64,000 nt of DNA from Nonomuraea guangzhouensis (GTDB lineage: Bacteria > Actinomycetota > Actinomycetes > Streptosporangiales > Streptosporangiaceae): contig NZ_JAHKRM010000023.1 in the NCBI RefSeq assembly GCF_019396345.1, forward strand, positions 62,001 to 126,000, in the 5' to 3' direction. Below the pieces are notes generated by a model that did no database searches, had not been told where the DNA came from, and saw only the letters and a program-made list of their open reading frames with translations. Below, in pieces: positions 1 to 7,623 of the stretch. Position 1 is the first letter of the stretch, and each line of letters begins with the position of its first letter. The translations under genes were made by a program, and so were the position numbers.

Positions 1-2
1 TG

Positions 3-158
3 GACCCGCTCAACGAACCCCGGATCACCGGCACCCCATCAGGCCAGTTGCTCCCCGACAGGATCCATCCGACCGCCGAAGGCCATTTCCAGGTGGCCAG
101 ATGGCTGACGGACGCCATCGGCCGACTGCCGAAGGGGGAGGATCACCAAGGTCCGTAA
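3..158 (+). CDS. SGNH/GDSL-type hydrolase, C-terminal end (5' truncated by window)
   Basis: The reading frame enters at the window edge and ends at a TAA, leaving about 51 residues. They contain the C-terminal block typical of GDSL/SGNH esterases: LLPDRIHPTAEGHFQVARWL, with the Asp-x-x-His of the catalytic dyad (D-R-I-H) followed by P-T-x-x-G. The family hydrolyses ester bonds in lipids or glycans; substrate and secretion cannot be judged because the N-terminus is outside the window. The gene converges on and overlaps the DUF2516 gene by 16 nt. The frame is fairly secure; the family call rests on the one block. Confidence 0.6.
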   Translation, partial: DPLNEPRITGTPSGQLLPDRIHPTAEGHFQVARWLTDAIGRLPKGEDHQGP

Positions 159-511
159 GGGCCGTTGTTGCCGCCACGCCCGCCCATGCCCTTGACGGCG
201 GGCTTGACGTCGACGATATAGACCGTCGCCGCGATGACGGCGATGATCGAGAAGAATCCCAGCCCGATCCCGATGAACTGCGTGCCGCCCACGATCATGA
301 AGGCGTTGTAGTAGTCCCACGCGCCCGCGGCGGCGAACAGCGTGGCCAGGATCAGGATGATCAGCCAGAGGTTCTTCTGCAGCTTGCCGGCCGACACGAA
401 CGCGTTGGTCGGCACCCGTAGCGCGTGCACCAGCGCATAGATCGACATGCCGAGGATGCCGGCCGCGAGCAGCAGAAAGAGGAGATTCAGCCCGCCGTTG
501 ATCATTTCCAT
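143..511 (-). CDS. DUF2516 family small membrane protein
   Basis: This 122-residue protein has hydrophobic segments at about residues 8-29, 48-65 and 72-101, then a short Gly-rich tail (109-122). The pattern matches the actinobacterial DUF2516 membrane proteins, whose function is unknown. The start is the ATG of MEMINGG, because upstream in-frame sequence is low-complexity and not protein-like. It is third in the order XRE regulator - HbhA-like - DUF2516, the same order as Mycobacterium tuberculosis Rv0474-Rv0476. A hairpin (591-616) between it and the hbhA-like gene suggests partial transcriptional separation. Confidence 0.75.
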   Translation of the reverse strand: MEMINGGLNLLFLLLAAGILGMSIYALVHALRVPTNAFVSAGKLQKNLWLIILILATLFAAAGAWDYYNAFMIVGGTQFIGIGLGFFSIIAVIAATVYIVDVKPAVKGMGGRGGNNGPYGPW

Positions 512-590
512 GTGAGTCCGCCCAACGCTCGCGATGAAACGGCCCCAGCCTAGTAGGCACCCCTGACAAACGAGCACCCCCAACGCGGAA

Positions 591-616
591 AGGCCCGTCT
601 CGATGGAGACGGGCCT
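591..616 (-). terminator. hairpin terminator after hbhA-like gene
   Basis: A perfect 11-bp stem (AGGCCCGTCTC / GAGACGGGCCT) encloses a 4-nt GATG loop and lies 11 nt past the stop of the HbhA-like gene. On the minus strand it is followed by only a short TTT run, so termination may be partial. Confidence 0.7.
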
Positions 617-626
617 TCGCCGACGG

Positions 627-1055
627 TCAGGCCTTGGGCGTGGTGGCCTTGGTGGTGGTCTTGGTGGTGCGAGGCTTCTTGACGGGGGTGGCGACGGGCG
701 GCTCGGCGGCCTCCGACACCTCCTCCAGCTCCAGCGCGGCCTCGCCGCTCGCCTTGCTGACGACCTTGCGCCCACGGGTGGCGAAGTCCTCGTAGACCTC
801 GGTGGCGAGAACGGTCAGCTGGTCGGCGTAGGTGCGCGCCTTCTCGGGGAACTCCTTGGCGAAGCCCTCGGCCTTGTCGGCGTAGGTGCGGGCCTTCTCC
901 GGCAGGTCCTTGGCGATCTCGGCGCGGCGGGACTGCAGCTTCAGCAGCTGCTCGGGCAGCTCGCGCAGCTTCTCCACGGCGTAGTCGCCCACGCCCGCAA
1001 CCGCGTAGAAAGGCTTGGAGTCGGTGAGCTTCTTGACCTCGGTGGCCAGCGTCAT
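627..1055 (-). CDS. hbhA: HbhA-like (heparin-binding hemagglutinin-type) helical protein
   Basis: The 142-residue product is mostly charged alpha-helix (about residues 26-105), followed by an acidic stretch and a Lys/Thr/Pro-rich tail (125-142). This is the architecture of mycobacterial HbhA, whose C-terminal Lys-rich tail binds sulfated glycans. An 18-residue internal repeat is visible: PEKARTYAD occurs at 52 and again at 70. A clear ribosome site (AAGGAAGG) precedes the ATG. The start lies 3 nt after the stop of the XRE regulator gene, so the two are co-transcribed. In non-pathogens the role is probably envelope or adhesion related; that part is inference. Confidence 0.75.
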   Translation of the reverse strand: MTLATEVKKLTDSKPFYAVAGVGDYAVEKLRELPEQLLKLQSRRAEIAKDLPEKARTYADKAEGFAKEFPEKARTYADQLTVLATEVYEDFATRGRKVVSKASGEAALELEEVSEAAEPPVATPVKKPRTTKTTTKATTPKA

Positions 1056-1058
1056 GGG

Positions 1059-1550
1059 TTAACCTTCCTTGGTTTCCTGGTTGGCGGTGCCGTTGCCGGT
1101 GGACGCCGCAAAAGGCTCAAGCGCGGCGAGATATTCCTCGGGCAGCGGCTCGTCGTCCGATTCGGAGTCGTGCCGGAGATGAGCGTTCTGGGAGGTCTGC
1201 TCATCTTCGGCGCGCTTCTCTTTGCGGAACGACTCATAAATGTCGATCAGCACCTGGCGTTGCCGCCCGCTCAGGAGCGGGTCGGCGCGGATCGCGGTGA
1301 TCACGTCACTCGGCGGCTCGCGATCCTCGATGAGGCCCGCTTGCACGTAGAGCGCCTGCGAAGAGATGTGCAGGCCTTTGGCGATCTGGTTGAGGATCTC
1401 CGCGCTCGGCTTACGCAGACCGCGCTCGATCTGGCTGAGATAAGGGTTGGACACCCCTGCGGCCGTCGCGAGCTGGCGCAGCGAGATCTTCGCCTGCTGC
1501 CGCTGCTCGCGGATGTATTCGCCGATCGAGCCGACCTTCGGTAGTGCCAT
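1059..1550 (-). CDS. XRE-family transcriptional regulator
   Basis: This is a 163-residue DNA-binding protein with an N-terminal Cro/CI helix-turn-helix at about 10-66 (SLRQLATAAGVSNPYLSQIE) and an acidic C-terminus. The ATG that begins MALPKVGSIGEYIREQR gives the expected domain start; the same frame extends much further upstream only as a shadow of the M56 gene. The order XRE-HbhA-DUF2516 matches Rv0474-Rv0475-Rv0476 of M. tuberculosis, so it is probably the local regulator of the hbhA-like gene. A 12-bp palindrome 24 nt upstream is a plausible autoregulatory site. Confidence 0.85.
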   Translation of the reverse strand: MALPKVGSIGEYIREQRQQAKISLRQLATAAGVSNPYLSQIERGLRKPSAEILNQIAKGLHISSQALYVQAGLIEDREPPSDVITAIRADPLLSGRQRQVLIDIYESFRKEKRAEDEQTSQNAHLRHDSESDDEPLPEEYLAALEPFAASTGNGTANQETKEG

Positions 1551-1573
1551 ACCGATAGTCTGCCTCAGAGTGC

Positions 1574-1585
1574 TTGCAATTGCAA
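1574..1585. promoter_or_regulatory. palindrome TTGCAATTGCAA upstream of XRE gene
   Basis: This perfect 12-bp palindrome lies within a larger GCTTGCA...TGCAAGC arrangement just upstream of the XRE start. Its position suits an operator for the XRE regulator, but binding is inferred only from location and symmetry. Confidence 0.4.
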
Positions 1586-1609
1586 ACGCTGAGCTAGCAC
1601 CTGCAAGCG

Positions 1610-2515
1610 TCAGAGCTGGATGGTCCAGAGGAACGGCGTGGCTGTGACCAGCGTCACGGACAGCGCGATGATCCCGTAGCGCGCCGCGGCGGGCAGCGAG
1701 GGACCCGGCTTGATCAGGCGGTCCACCCTGGCCATGACGTTCTTGGCGTGCACGCCGAGCATGCCCTGCGGGGTCGGCATGGCGCCCGCCGTACCGAACC
1801 TGAGCAGGGCGGTGGCCAGCCTGCGCGGCGAGCAGTAGCGGCGCGCGCGGTCGTCGGCGGCCATCTCGATGAGCAGCTCGACCTGCCCCTGCGCGTCGGA
1901 GGCCACCTTGGACCAGGGCAGTGCCCGGCGCAGCGCGGCGAACGGCAGCAGCACCAGGTCGTGGCGCTCCCGTACGTGCGCGGCCTCGTGCGCGAGCACG
2001 GCCGTGAGCTCGTCGTGGGACAGCAGCTTGAGCGCGCCCTCGCTGACCACCACCTGCGAACGCAGCCCCGGCACGCAGTAGGCCGCCGCGCTCGGATGGT
2101 CGAGCACCCGCACGCCGGGCACGCCCGGGTCGTCGCGGGCGATCAGGGCGAGCAGCACGCGGTGGCGCCGGCGGGCCCGCAGGGCCTGCACGCCCGCGGT
2201 GATCAGCACCACGACGAGCACGGCCAGCGCGGCCAGCCCGGCGATCATCGCCGCCACGTGCAGCGCGTCCCAGCTCTGGCGCGGGGGCTCGCCGCTCGCG
2301 AAGGCGATCATGCTCTGCAGCACGCCCACCTCGTACGGCTGGACGGCGTAGGCCAGCATGGCGCCCGTCGTGGCCAGGCCCCAGGCCACGCCCAGGGACT
2401 GCCAGAGAATGATGGCGATCCGAGGCGCCCGTGACGTCCAGCGAGCGGTCGTGAGACGCCAGGAGCCGAGCCCGCACGCCATGGCGAGCGCTGCCAGCGT
2501 CACTGCCGTGATCAC
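1610..2515 (-). CDS. M56-family (BlaR1-like) membrane metallopeptidase
   Basis: This 301-residue integral membrane protein carries a zinc-protease HExxH motif (HEAAHVRERH, residues 176-185) with a downstream EMAADD (217-222) as likely third ligand. Hydrophobic segments lie near 1-15, 32-60, 85-110 and 280-297. The family senses signals and cleaves regulators such as BlaI. Its start overlaps the BlaI-type gene stop by 4 nt (ATGA), making a translationally coupled repressor/protease pair as in bla systems. No penicillin-binding sensor domain is present, so the signal is unknown. Confidence 0.85.
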   Translation of the reverse strand: MITAVTLAALAMACGLGSWRLTTARWTSRAPRIAIILWQSLGVAWGLATTGAMLAYAVQPYEVGVLQSMIAFASGEPPRQSWDALHVAAMIAGLAALAVLVVVLITAGVQALRARRRHRVLLALIARDDPGVPGVRVLDHPSAAAYCVPGLRSQVVVSEGALKLLSHDELTAVLAHEAAHVRERHDLVLLPFAALRRALPWSKVASDAQGQVELLIEMAADDRARRYCSPRRLATALLRFGTAGAMPTPQGMLGVHAKNVMARVDRLIKPGPSLPAAARYGIIALSVTLVTATPFLWTIQL

Positions 2516-2874
2516 TCGTCCTCCAGCTCCGTGAGAGCTCTCCGCAGGATGTCCGCCTCCGAGCCCGACACGGCCTGGGCGAAGCGGGTGAGGGCGGCCG
2601 AGCGGTCGCCCGTCAGGTCCAGAGCCTCCAGCATAAGCTCAGCGATGTACGCGTCGCGGCTCGCCGCCGGTTCGTAGCGCCAGGCGCGGCCGTCGCGGGT
2701 CCGCTCGAGGAACCCCTTGCGGGTCAGACGGTCGAGGACGGTCATGACGGTGGTCGGGGCCAGATCGCGGTCGGCTATGAGACGGCCGACCTCACGGGCC
2801 GTCAGCGCGCTGTTCTCCGCCCAGATGATGTCCATGATGCTGCGTTCGAGCTCGCCAAGACCCTTCACACTCAT
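2512..2874 (-). CDS. BlaI/MecI/CopY-family repressor
   Basis: The 120-residue protein is a winged-helix repressor: helices at about 23-60 (LTAREVGRLIADRDLAPTTV) and the wing sequence GFLERTRDGRAWRYEP are typical of BlaI/CopY. It is the first gene of a two-gene operon with the M56 protease, which probably inactivates it. A perfect GTAGTACTAC palindrome sits 4 nt upstream of the ATG, overlapping where a leaderless promoter -10 would be, which fits autorepression. Length is normal for the family. Confidence 0.9.
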   Translation of the reverse strand: MSVKGLGELERSIMDIIWAENSALTAREVGRLIADRDLAPTTVMTVLDRLTRKGFLERTRDGRAWRYEPAASRDAYIAELMLEALDLTGDRSAALTRFAQAVSGSEADILRRALTELEDE

Positions 2875-2878
2875 CAGC

Positions 2879-2888
2879 GTAGTACTAC
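2879..2888. promoter_or_regulatory. BlaI-type operator GTAGTACTAC
   Basis: This perfect 10-bp palindrome ends 4 nt before the BlaI-type start codon and lies 34 nt from the divergent macrodomain gene. BlaI-family operators are TAC/GTA dyads, so this is the likely autoregulatory site. Confidence 0.6.
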
Positions 2889-2922
2889 AAAGCGTCGAGC
2901 AGCCATCCGGGATGCTGGTGAG

Positions 2923-3426
2923 ATGGACATCACGCTCGTCCAGGGGGACATCACCGCGCAGACAGTCGACGCGATCGTCAACGCCGCCAACTCCTCGCTG
3001 ATGGGCGGGGGCGGGGTCGACGGCGCGATTCACCGGCGGGGCGGCCCGGAGATTCTGGCCGAATGCCGGGCACTGCGGGCGTCCCACTACGGAAAGGGAC
3101 TGCCGGCGGGGCAGGCCGTGGCCACGACCGCCGGACGGCTCGACGCGACCTGGGTGATCCACACCGTCGGGCCGGTCTATTCGCGGACGGATGATCGATC
3201 CGGCGTCCTGGCCTCGTGCTATCGCGAGTCGCTCCGCGTCGCCGACTCGCTGGGGGCCCGGTCGGTGGCCTTTCCGGCGATCTCGACCGGCATCTACGGG
3301 TGGCCGCTGGACGACGGCGCCCGCATCGCGCTGCGTACTGTGCGGGAGTTTTCCACAGCTGTGGACGAGGTGCGGTTCGTGCTGTTCGACGCGGTGGCCT
3401 ACACCGCTTTCCAGGCGGCTCTTTAG
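2923..3426 (+). CDS. macrodomain protein (O-acetyl-ADP-ribose deacetylase type)
   Basis: This 167-residue single-domain macro protein carries the ADP-ribose binding motifs GDIT (8-11), NAANSSLMGGGGVDGAIH (20-37) and the AISTGIYGWP loop (119-128). MacroD-type enzymes hydrolyse O-acetyl-ADP-ribose and reverse mono-ADP-ribosylation of Asp/Glu. It is divergent from the blaI-type operon and may share that operator region. Its end overlaps the convergent methyltransferase by 4 nt. Length is that of stand-alone bacterial macrodomains. Confidence 0.9.
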   Translation: MDITLVQGDITAQTVDAIVNAANSSLMGGGGVDGAIHRRGGPEILAECRALRASHYGKGLPAGQAVATTAGRLDATWVIHTVGPVYSRTDDRSGVLASCYRESLRVADSLGARSVAFPAISTGIYGWPLDDGARIALRTVREFSTAVDEVRFVLFDAVAYTAFQAAL

Positions 3427-4214
3427 AGCGGCGCCACTGCCTCCCAGGGGAGGGTCAGTTCCCCCAGGCGCCACCGGGCAGTGCCGCCCAGTGGCGGAGT
3501 CCGATGGATGGGCCAGGTGCCCGCCAGGACGTCCACGGCGGCCAGCCAGCGCTGCCTGCGGCCGTGGGCGCCATAAGGGGCGGCTCTCGCCCAGGCTCGG
3601 TCGAAGTCGCTCAGGAACGCATGGATGCGCTCGCCTGGGACGTTCCGGTGGATGAGGGTCTTCGGCAGGCGGTCGGCCAGGTCCGAAGGGCGGTCGAAGG
3701 CATCGAACCTGGCCGACAGGGTGAGCGTGCGCGGTCCGGTCCGATCCACCCCGGCCCAGATCGCCCGGTGGCCGGTCTCCGAGCAGGTGCCCTCCACCAG
3801 CACGCCGCCGGGGGCCAGCTTGCCGCGCAGCGCCTCCCAGTAGCGCCAGGCGTCCGCCTCGCCGTACTGCCTGAGCACGTTGAAGGCCCTGATCAGCACC
3901 GGGGGACGGGAGACCGGCAGCTCGAAGCCGCCCAGCGCGAAGCTCAGGCCCGGGCGCTCGTACGGCTTGGCCAGGGCGACCCGCGCGGGGTCGATCTCGA
4001 TGCCCACCACCTCGATGTCGGCGCTGATCCGGCGCAGCCTCGTGAAGAGCTCCAGCGTGGTGGTGTGGGAGGCGCCGTAGCCGAGGTCCACGGCCAGCGG
4101 CCGGGCGGCGCCGCGCAGCACGCGGCCGTGCGCGGCGGCGATCCACCGGTCGGCGCGCCGCAGCCGGTTGTGCCCGGTCGTCCCTCGGGTGATGGAGCCG
4201 ACCGGCCTAGCCAC
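3423..4214 (-). CDS. class I SAM-dependent methyltransferase
   Basis: The 263-residue protein has the AdoMet motif I AVDLGYGASHTT (41-52) and an acidic GIEID (71-75). The N-terminus GTTGHNRLRRADRWI is characteristic of a conserved actinobacterial orphan methyltransferase. The substrate is unknown. It starts at GTG and overlaps the upstream SDR gene stop by 8 nt, so it is probably translated as the second gene of that transcript. Confidence 0.75.
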   Translation of the reverse strand: MARPVGSITRGTTGHNRLRRADRWIAAAHGRVLRGAARPLAVDLGYGASHTTTLELFTRLRRISADIEVVGIEIDPARVALAKPYERPGLSFALGGFELPVSRPPVLIRAFNVLRQYGEADAWRYWEALRGKLAPGGVLVEGTCSETGHRAIWAGVDRTGPRTLTLSARFDAFDRPSDLADRLPKTLIHRNVPGERIHAFLSDFDRAWARAAPYGAHGRRQRWLAAVDVLAGTWPIHRTPPLGGTARWRLGELTLPWEAVAPL

Positions 4215-4950
4215 CGACGCGGTGCACCTTGTGCTGGGCGGCCTGGGCGCGCGGGCGCATGACCACGCGGTCGATGTTGACGTGCGCGGGCCTGGTGACG
4301 CACCACGCGATCGCGTCGGCCACGTCGTCGGAGGACAGCGGGTCCGGTACGCCCTGGTAGACGCGGGCGGCGGCCGCCTCGTCGCCGCGGAAGCGGGTGA
4401 CCGCGAAGCCCTCGCTCTGGACCATGCCCGGCGCGATCTCCACGACGCGCACCGGCTGCCCGACCAGCTCGAGCCGGAGCGTCTCGGCCATCGACCGCTG
4501 TGCCTGCTTGGCCGCCACGTAGCCGCCGCCGCCCTCGTACGCCACCAGGGCCGCGGTCGAGGTGAGCATCACCAGCACCCCGTCGCCCGACTCGACGAGC
4601 TTGGGCAGCAGGGCCTGCGTCATGCGCAGCGACCCGATGACGTTCGTGTCGTACATCCGCTGCCAGTCGTCGATCAGTCCCTCGGCCACCGTCTCCATGC
4701 CGAACGCGCCGCCGGCGTTGTTGACCAGGACGTCACAGCGGTCGAGCGAGGCCGCCAGCGCGTCCACCGACTCCTGAGAGGTCACGTCCAGGGACACGGG
4801 GCGGATCCCGGGCACTTCGGCGGCCAGCTTGTCCAGCCGGTCCTGCCGTCGCGCGCCCGCCACCACGTCATAGCCTTCGGCGGCCAGCCGCCTGGCCGTC
4901 GCCTCACCGATCCCGCTGCTCGCGCCTGTCACCACAGCCGTCTTCTTCAT
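4207..4950 (-). CDS. short-chain dehydrogenase/reductase (SDR)
   Basis: This 247-residue classical SDR has the NAD(P) motif TGASSGIG (8-15), NNAG (77-80), catalytic Ser in the LTSTAAL segment (about 131) and YVAAK (144-148). An ARR after the second strand suggests NADP preference. A related SDR gene neighbours mshA in Mycobacterium (Rv0484c region), so the location is conserved. It is divergent from mshA and leads a two-gene unit with the methyltransferase. The substrate is unknown. Confidence 0.88.
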   Translation of the reverse strand: MKKTAVVTGASSGIGEATARRLAAEGYDVVAGARRQDRLDKLAAEVPGIRPVSLDVTSQESVDALAASLDRCDVLVNNAGGAFGMETVAEGLIDDWQRMYDTNVIGSLRMTQALLPKLVESGDGVLVMLTSTAALVAYEGGGGYVAAKQAQRSMAETLRLELVGQPVRVVEIAPGMVQSEGFAVTRFRGDEAAAARVYQGVPDPLSSDDVADAIAWCVTRPAHVNIDRVVMRPRAQAAQHKVHRVGG

Positions 4951-5043
4951 GGCTCACATCTTGCCAGCCCACTCATGACACCCCGCTTGTCGGGAATGTC
5001 GGAATGTTCGGCATAGTTGTACTTCTTCTGGAGGTGGTGTCGG

Positions 5044-6321
5044 GTGAGGCGACGGCGGGTCAACCGGGTCGCGACCATCAGCATGCACACGTCTCCCCTG
5101 GAGCAGCCCGGCACGGGCGACGCCGGCGGGATGAACGTGTACATCGTCGAATCGGCCAAGCGGCTGGCCGAGTCCGGCGTCGAGGTGGAGATCTTCACCC
5201 GGGCCACCAGCGGAGACCTGCCACCGGTGGCCGAACTCGCCCCCGGCGTCCTGGTACGCCACCTGACCGCCGGCCCGTACGAGGAGCTGACCAGGGCCGA
5301 CATGCCCGCTCAGCTCTGCGCGTTCCTCTCGGGCGTGCTGCGGACCGAGGCGATGTACGACCCGGGTCGCTATGACGTCATCCACTCGCACTACTGGCTG
5401 TCCGGACAGGTCGGCTGGCTGGCCAAGGAGCGCTGGGGCGTGCCGCTCGTGCACACCATGCACACCATGGCCAAGGTGAAGAACCTGCTGCTGGCCGCGG
5501 ACGACCAGCCCGAGCCGCAGGCCCGCGTGGTGGGCGAGCAGCAGGTCGTGGAGATCGCCGACCGGCTCGTGGCCAACACCGGTGACGAGGCGAGCGAGCT
5601 CATCGAGCTGTACGGCGCGCCGGAGGAACGCGTCGCGGTCGTGAATCCGGGTGTCAACCTCACCCTCTTCCAGCCCGCTTCACAGGGCGCCGCCCGGCGC
5701 CGGCTCGGCCTGCCGCAGAACGCGCACGTGCTGCTGTTCGTGGGCCGGATCCAGCCGCTCAAGGCCCCCGACGTGCTGCTGCGCGCCGCCTCGCGGATGC
5801 TCATCGACGACCCCTCGCTGCGCGGCCGCCTGGTCGTGGCGTGCGTGGGCGGTCCGTCGGGCAACGGCCTGGCCAGGCCGTCCCTCCTCGTCGAACTCGC
5901 CGCCGAGCTGGGCATCTCCGACGTCGTCCGGCTGGTGCCGCCGGCGCCGCAGCACGAACTGGCCGACTGGTACCGCGCGGCCGACGTGACCGTCGTGCCC
6001 TCCTACAGCGAGTCGTTCGGCCTCGTCGCCCTGGAGTCACAGGCCTGCGGCACCCCTGTGGCCGCGGCCGCCGTGGGCGGGCTGCGCACGGCCGTACGGG
6101 ACGGCGTGTCCGGGGTGCTCGTGGACGGCCACGACTCGCACGAGTGGGCGCGGGCGCTGCGCCGCTTCGTCACCGCTCCGGCCTGGCGCGACGGCCTGTC
6201 GGCCGGCGCCCGGGCGCACGCGGCGGCGTTCGGCTGGCAGGCCACGTCGTCTCACCTGATGGAGGTCTACGCGGCCGCCGTCGCCGACCTGAACAGGTTG
6301 CCGGTCGCCGTCATTTCGTAG
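5044..6321 (+). CDS. mshA: D-inositol-3-phosphate glycosyltransferase MshA
   Basis: This is the GT4-family enzyme that transfers GlcNAc from UDP-GlcNAc to 1D-myo-inositol 3-phosphate, the first step of mycothiol synthesis. The signature SPLEQPGTGDAGGMNVYIVE is near the N-terminus, and the C-terminal SYSESFGLVALESQACG block is the nucleotide-sugar site. I chose the GTG at 5044 because GGAGG (5030-5034) lies 9 nt upstream; an in-frame TTG at 5017 has no such site. The product is about 425 residues, normal for the family. It precedes YbjN and gpm genes as in Mycobacterium (Rv0486-Rv0489). Confidence 0.95.
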   Translation: MRRRRVNRVATISMHTSPLEQPGTGDAGGMNVYIVESAKRLAESGVEVEIFTRATSGDLPPVAELAPGVLVRHLTAGPYEELTRADMPAQLCAFLSGVLRTEAMYDPGRYDVIHSHYWLSGQVGWLAKERWGVPLVHTMHTMAKVKNLLLAADDQPEPQARVVGEQQVVEIADRLVANTGDEASELIELYGAPEERVAVVNPGVNLTLFQPASQGAARRRLGLPQNAHVLLFVGRIQPLKAPDVLLRAASRMLIDDPSLRGRLVVACVGGPSGNGLARPSLLVELAAELGISDVVRLVPPAPQHELADWYRAADVTVVPSYSESFGLVALESQACGTPVAAAAVGGLRTAVRDGVSGVLVDGHDSHEWARALRRFVTAPAWRDGLSAGARAHAAAFGWQATSSHLMEVYAAAVADLNRLPVAVIS

Positions 6322-6324
6322 GCT
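6319..6324 (+). promoter_or_regulatory. -10 element TAGGCT (leaderless, YbjN gene)
   Basis: This TANNNT hexamer ends 7 nt before the YbjN ATG and overlaps the mshA stop region. With no ribosome site in between, transcription would begin at or next to the start codon. Confidence 0.5.
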
Positions 6325-6331
6325 GTACGAC

Positions 6332-6820
6332 ATGCGCGATGTCGTAGAAACCGCGCTCAAGGCCGCGGACGTCTCCTTCGACGAGCCGCGACCAGGGGCG
6401 TTCCTGGTGAAGCTACCCGGGCAGCACAAGCTCGCCACGATGACGTGGTTGATCATCGGCGATCAGGCGCTGCACGTCGAGGCGTTCTTCTGCCGCCAGC
6501 CTGACGAGAACCACACCGAGTTCTACAAGTGGCTGCTCGCCAAGAACGGCGGCATGTACGGCGTGCACTTCTCCATCGACACCGTCGGCGACGTCTACCT
6601 CGTCGGCCGGGTGCCGCTCACGGCGATCACCGAGGAGGAGATCGACCGGCTGCTCGGCTGCGTGCTGACCTACTCCGACGACTGGTTCGACCGGGCGCTG
6701 GAGCTCGGCTTCGCCTCGTCGATCAGGCGCGAGTGGGAATGGCGCGCCAAACGCGGCGAGTCGCTGGCCAATCTGCAGGCGTTCGCCCGTTTCGCGGATC
6801 CGGCGCGGAACGGTGGCTGA
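6332..6820 (+). CDS. YbjN domain protein
   Basis: The 162-residue cytosolic protein has the YbjN fold, similar to type III secretion chaperones. It is rich in Trp/Tyr, with a conserved NGGMYGVHFSIDTVGDVYLV strand pair at about 70-89. Its molecular role is unknown, but it sits between mshA and gpm in many actinobacteria (Rv0487 position). It begins 10 nt after mshA and has its own apparent leaderless promoter. Confidence 0.8.
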   Translation: MRDVVETALKAADVSFDEPRPGAFLVKLPGQHKLATMTWLIIGDQALHVEAFFCRQPDENHTEFYKWLLAKNGGMYGVHFSIDTVGDVYLVGRVPLTAITEEEIDRLLGCVLTYSDDWFDRALELGFASSIRREWEWRAKRGESLANLQAFARFADPARNGG

Positions 6821-6829
6821 GGCCCGCCA

Positions 6830-6835
6830 TAGGAT
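6830..6835 (+). promoter_or_regulatory. -10 element TAGGAT (leaderless, gpm)
   Basis: The hexamer ends 7 nt before the gpm ATG and no Shine-Dalgarno is present, implying a leaderless transcript starting at about 6842-6843. Confidence 0.55.
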
Positions 6836-6842
6836 TGCCCGC

Positions 6843-7586
6843 ATGGCGACTTTGGTGCTGCTACGGCACGGCGAGAGTGACTGGAACGCGAAAGGCCTGT
6901 TCACCGGATGGGTGGATGTGAGCCTCTCGGCCAAGGGCGAGGACGAGGCCCGCCGGGGCGGCAAGCTCCTGGTGGAGGCCGGCGTGCGGCCCGATGTGGT
7001 CCACACCAGCCTGCTGACCAGGGCCATCCAGACGGCCCAGCTCGCCCTGGGCGAGGCCGACCTGCTCTGGCTGCCGGTCAAGCGCTCGTGGCGGCTCAAC
7101 GAGCGCCACTACGGCGCGCTCCAGGGCAAGAACAAGGCGCAGACGCGCGAGGAGTTCGGCGACGAGCAGTTCATGCTCTGGAGGCGCTCCTTCGACGTCC
7201 CGCCGCCCCCGATCGCCGACGGCGACGAGTACTCCCAGGCGGGCGACCCGCGTTACGCCCTGCTGCCGCCCGAGCTCATGCCGCGCACCGAGTGCCTCAA
7301 GGACGTCGTCGACCGCATGCTGCCCTACTGGTACGACGAGATCGTCCCGGATCTCGCGGCCGGGCGCACCGTGCTGGTGGCGGCGCACGGCAACTCGCTG
7401 CGCGCGCTGGTCAAGCACCTCGACGGCATCCCCGACGAGGAGATCGCCGGACTCAACATCCCCACGGGCATCCCGCTGCGCTACGAACTGGACGACGAGT
7501 TCCGGCCGCTCAAGCGCGGCGGCGAATACCTCGACCCCGAGGCGGCGAAGGCGGCGATCGAGGCGGTCGCCAACCAGGGCCGCTGA
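6843..7586 (+). CDS. gpmA: 2,3-bisphosphoglycerate-dependent phosphoglycerate mutase
   Basis: This glycolytic enzyme interconverts 3- and 2-phosphoglycerate. The 247-residue protein opens with MATLVLLRHGESDWN, carrying the phosphorylated His of the RHG motif, and has FTGWVDV, RLNERHYGALQGKNK and the second catalytic His in AAHGNSLRALVKHLDG. The ATG at 6843 gives the standard start. Order with mshA and senX3 is conserved in Actinobacteria. A bidirectional hairpin separates it from convergent phoU. Confidence 0.96.
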   Translation: MATLVLLRHGESDWNAKGLFTGWVDVSLSAKGEDEARRGGKLLVEAGVRPDVVHTSLLTRAIQTAQLALGEADLLWLPVKRSWRLNERHYGALQGKNKAQTREEFGDEQFMLWRRSFDVPPPPIADGDEYSQAGDPRYALLPPELMPRTECLKDVVDRMLPYWYDEIVPDLAAGRTVLVAAHGNSLRALVKHLDGIPDEEIAGLNIPTGIPLRYELDDEFRPLKRGGEYLDPEAAKAAIEAVANQGR

Positions 7587-7593
7587 CACCCTG

Positions 7594-7619
7594 GGTGGGG
7601 CGCGTACGAGCGCCCCACC
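7594..7619. terminator. bidirectional hairpin between gpmA and phoU
   Basis: A 10-bp stem (GGTGGGGCGC / GCGCCCCACC) with a 6-nt loop lies between the two convergent stops. No T-run follows on either side. Confidence 0.7.
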
Positions 7620-7623
7620 GATG

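Noticed and set aside
1551..2477. N-terminal extension of the XRE regulator
   Set aside because: The upstream frame is low-complexity Arg/Ala/Gly shadow of the M56 gene; the ATG at 1550 starts the normal domain.
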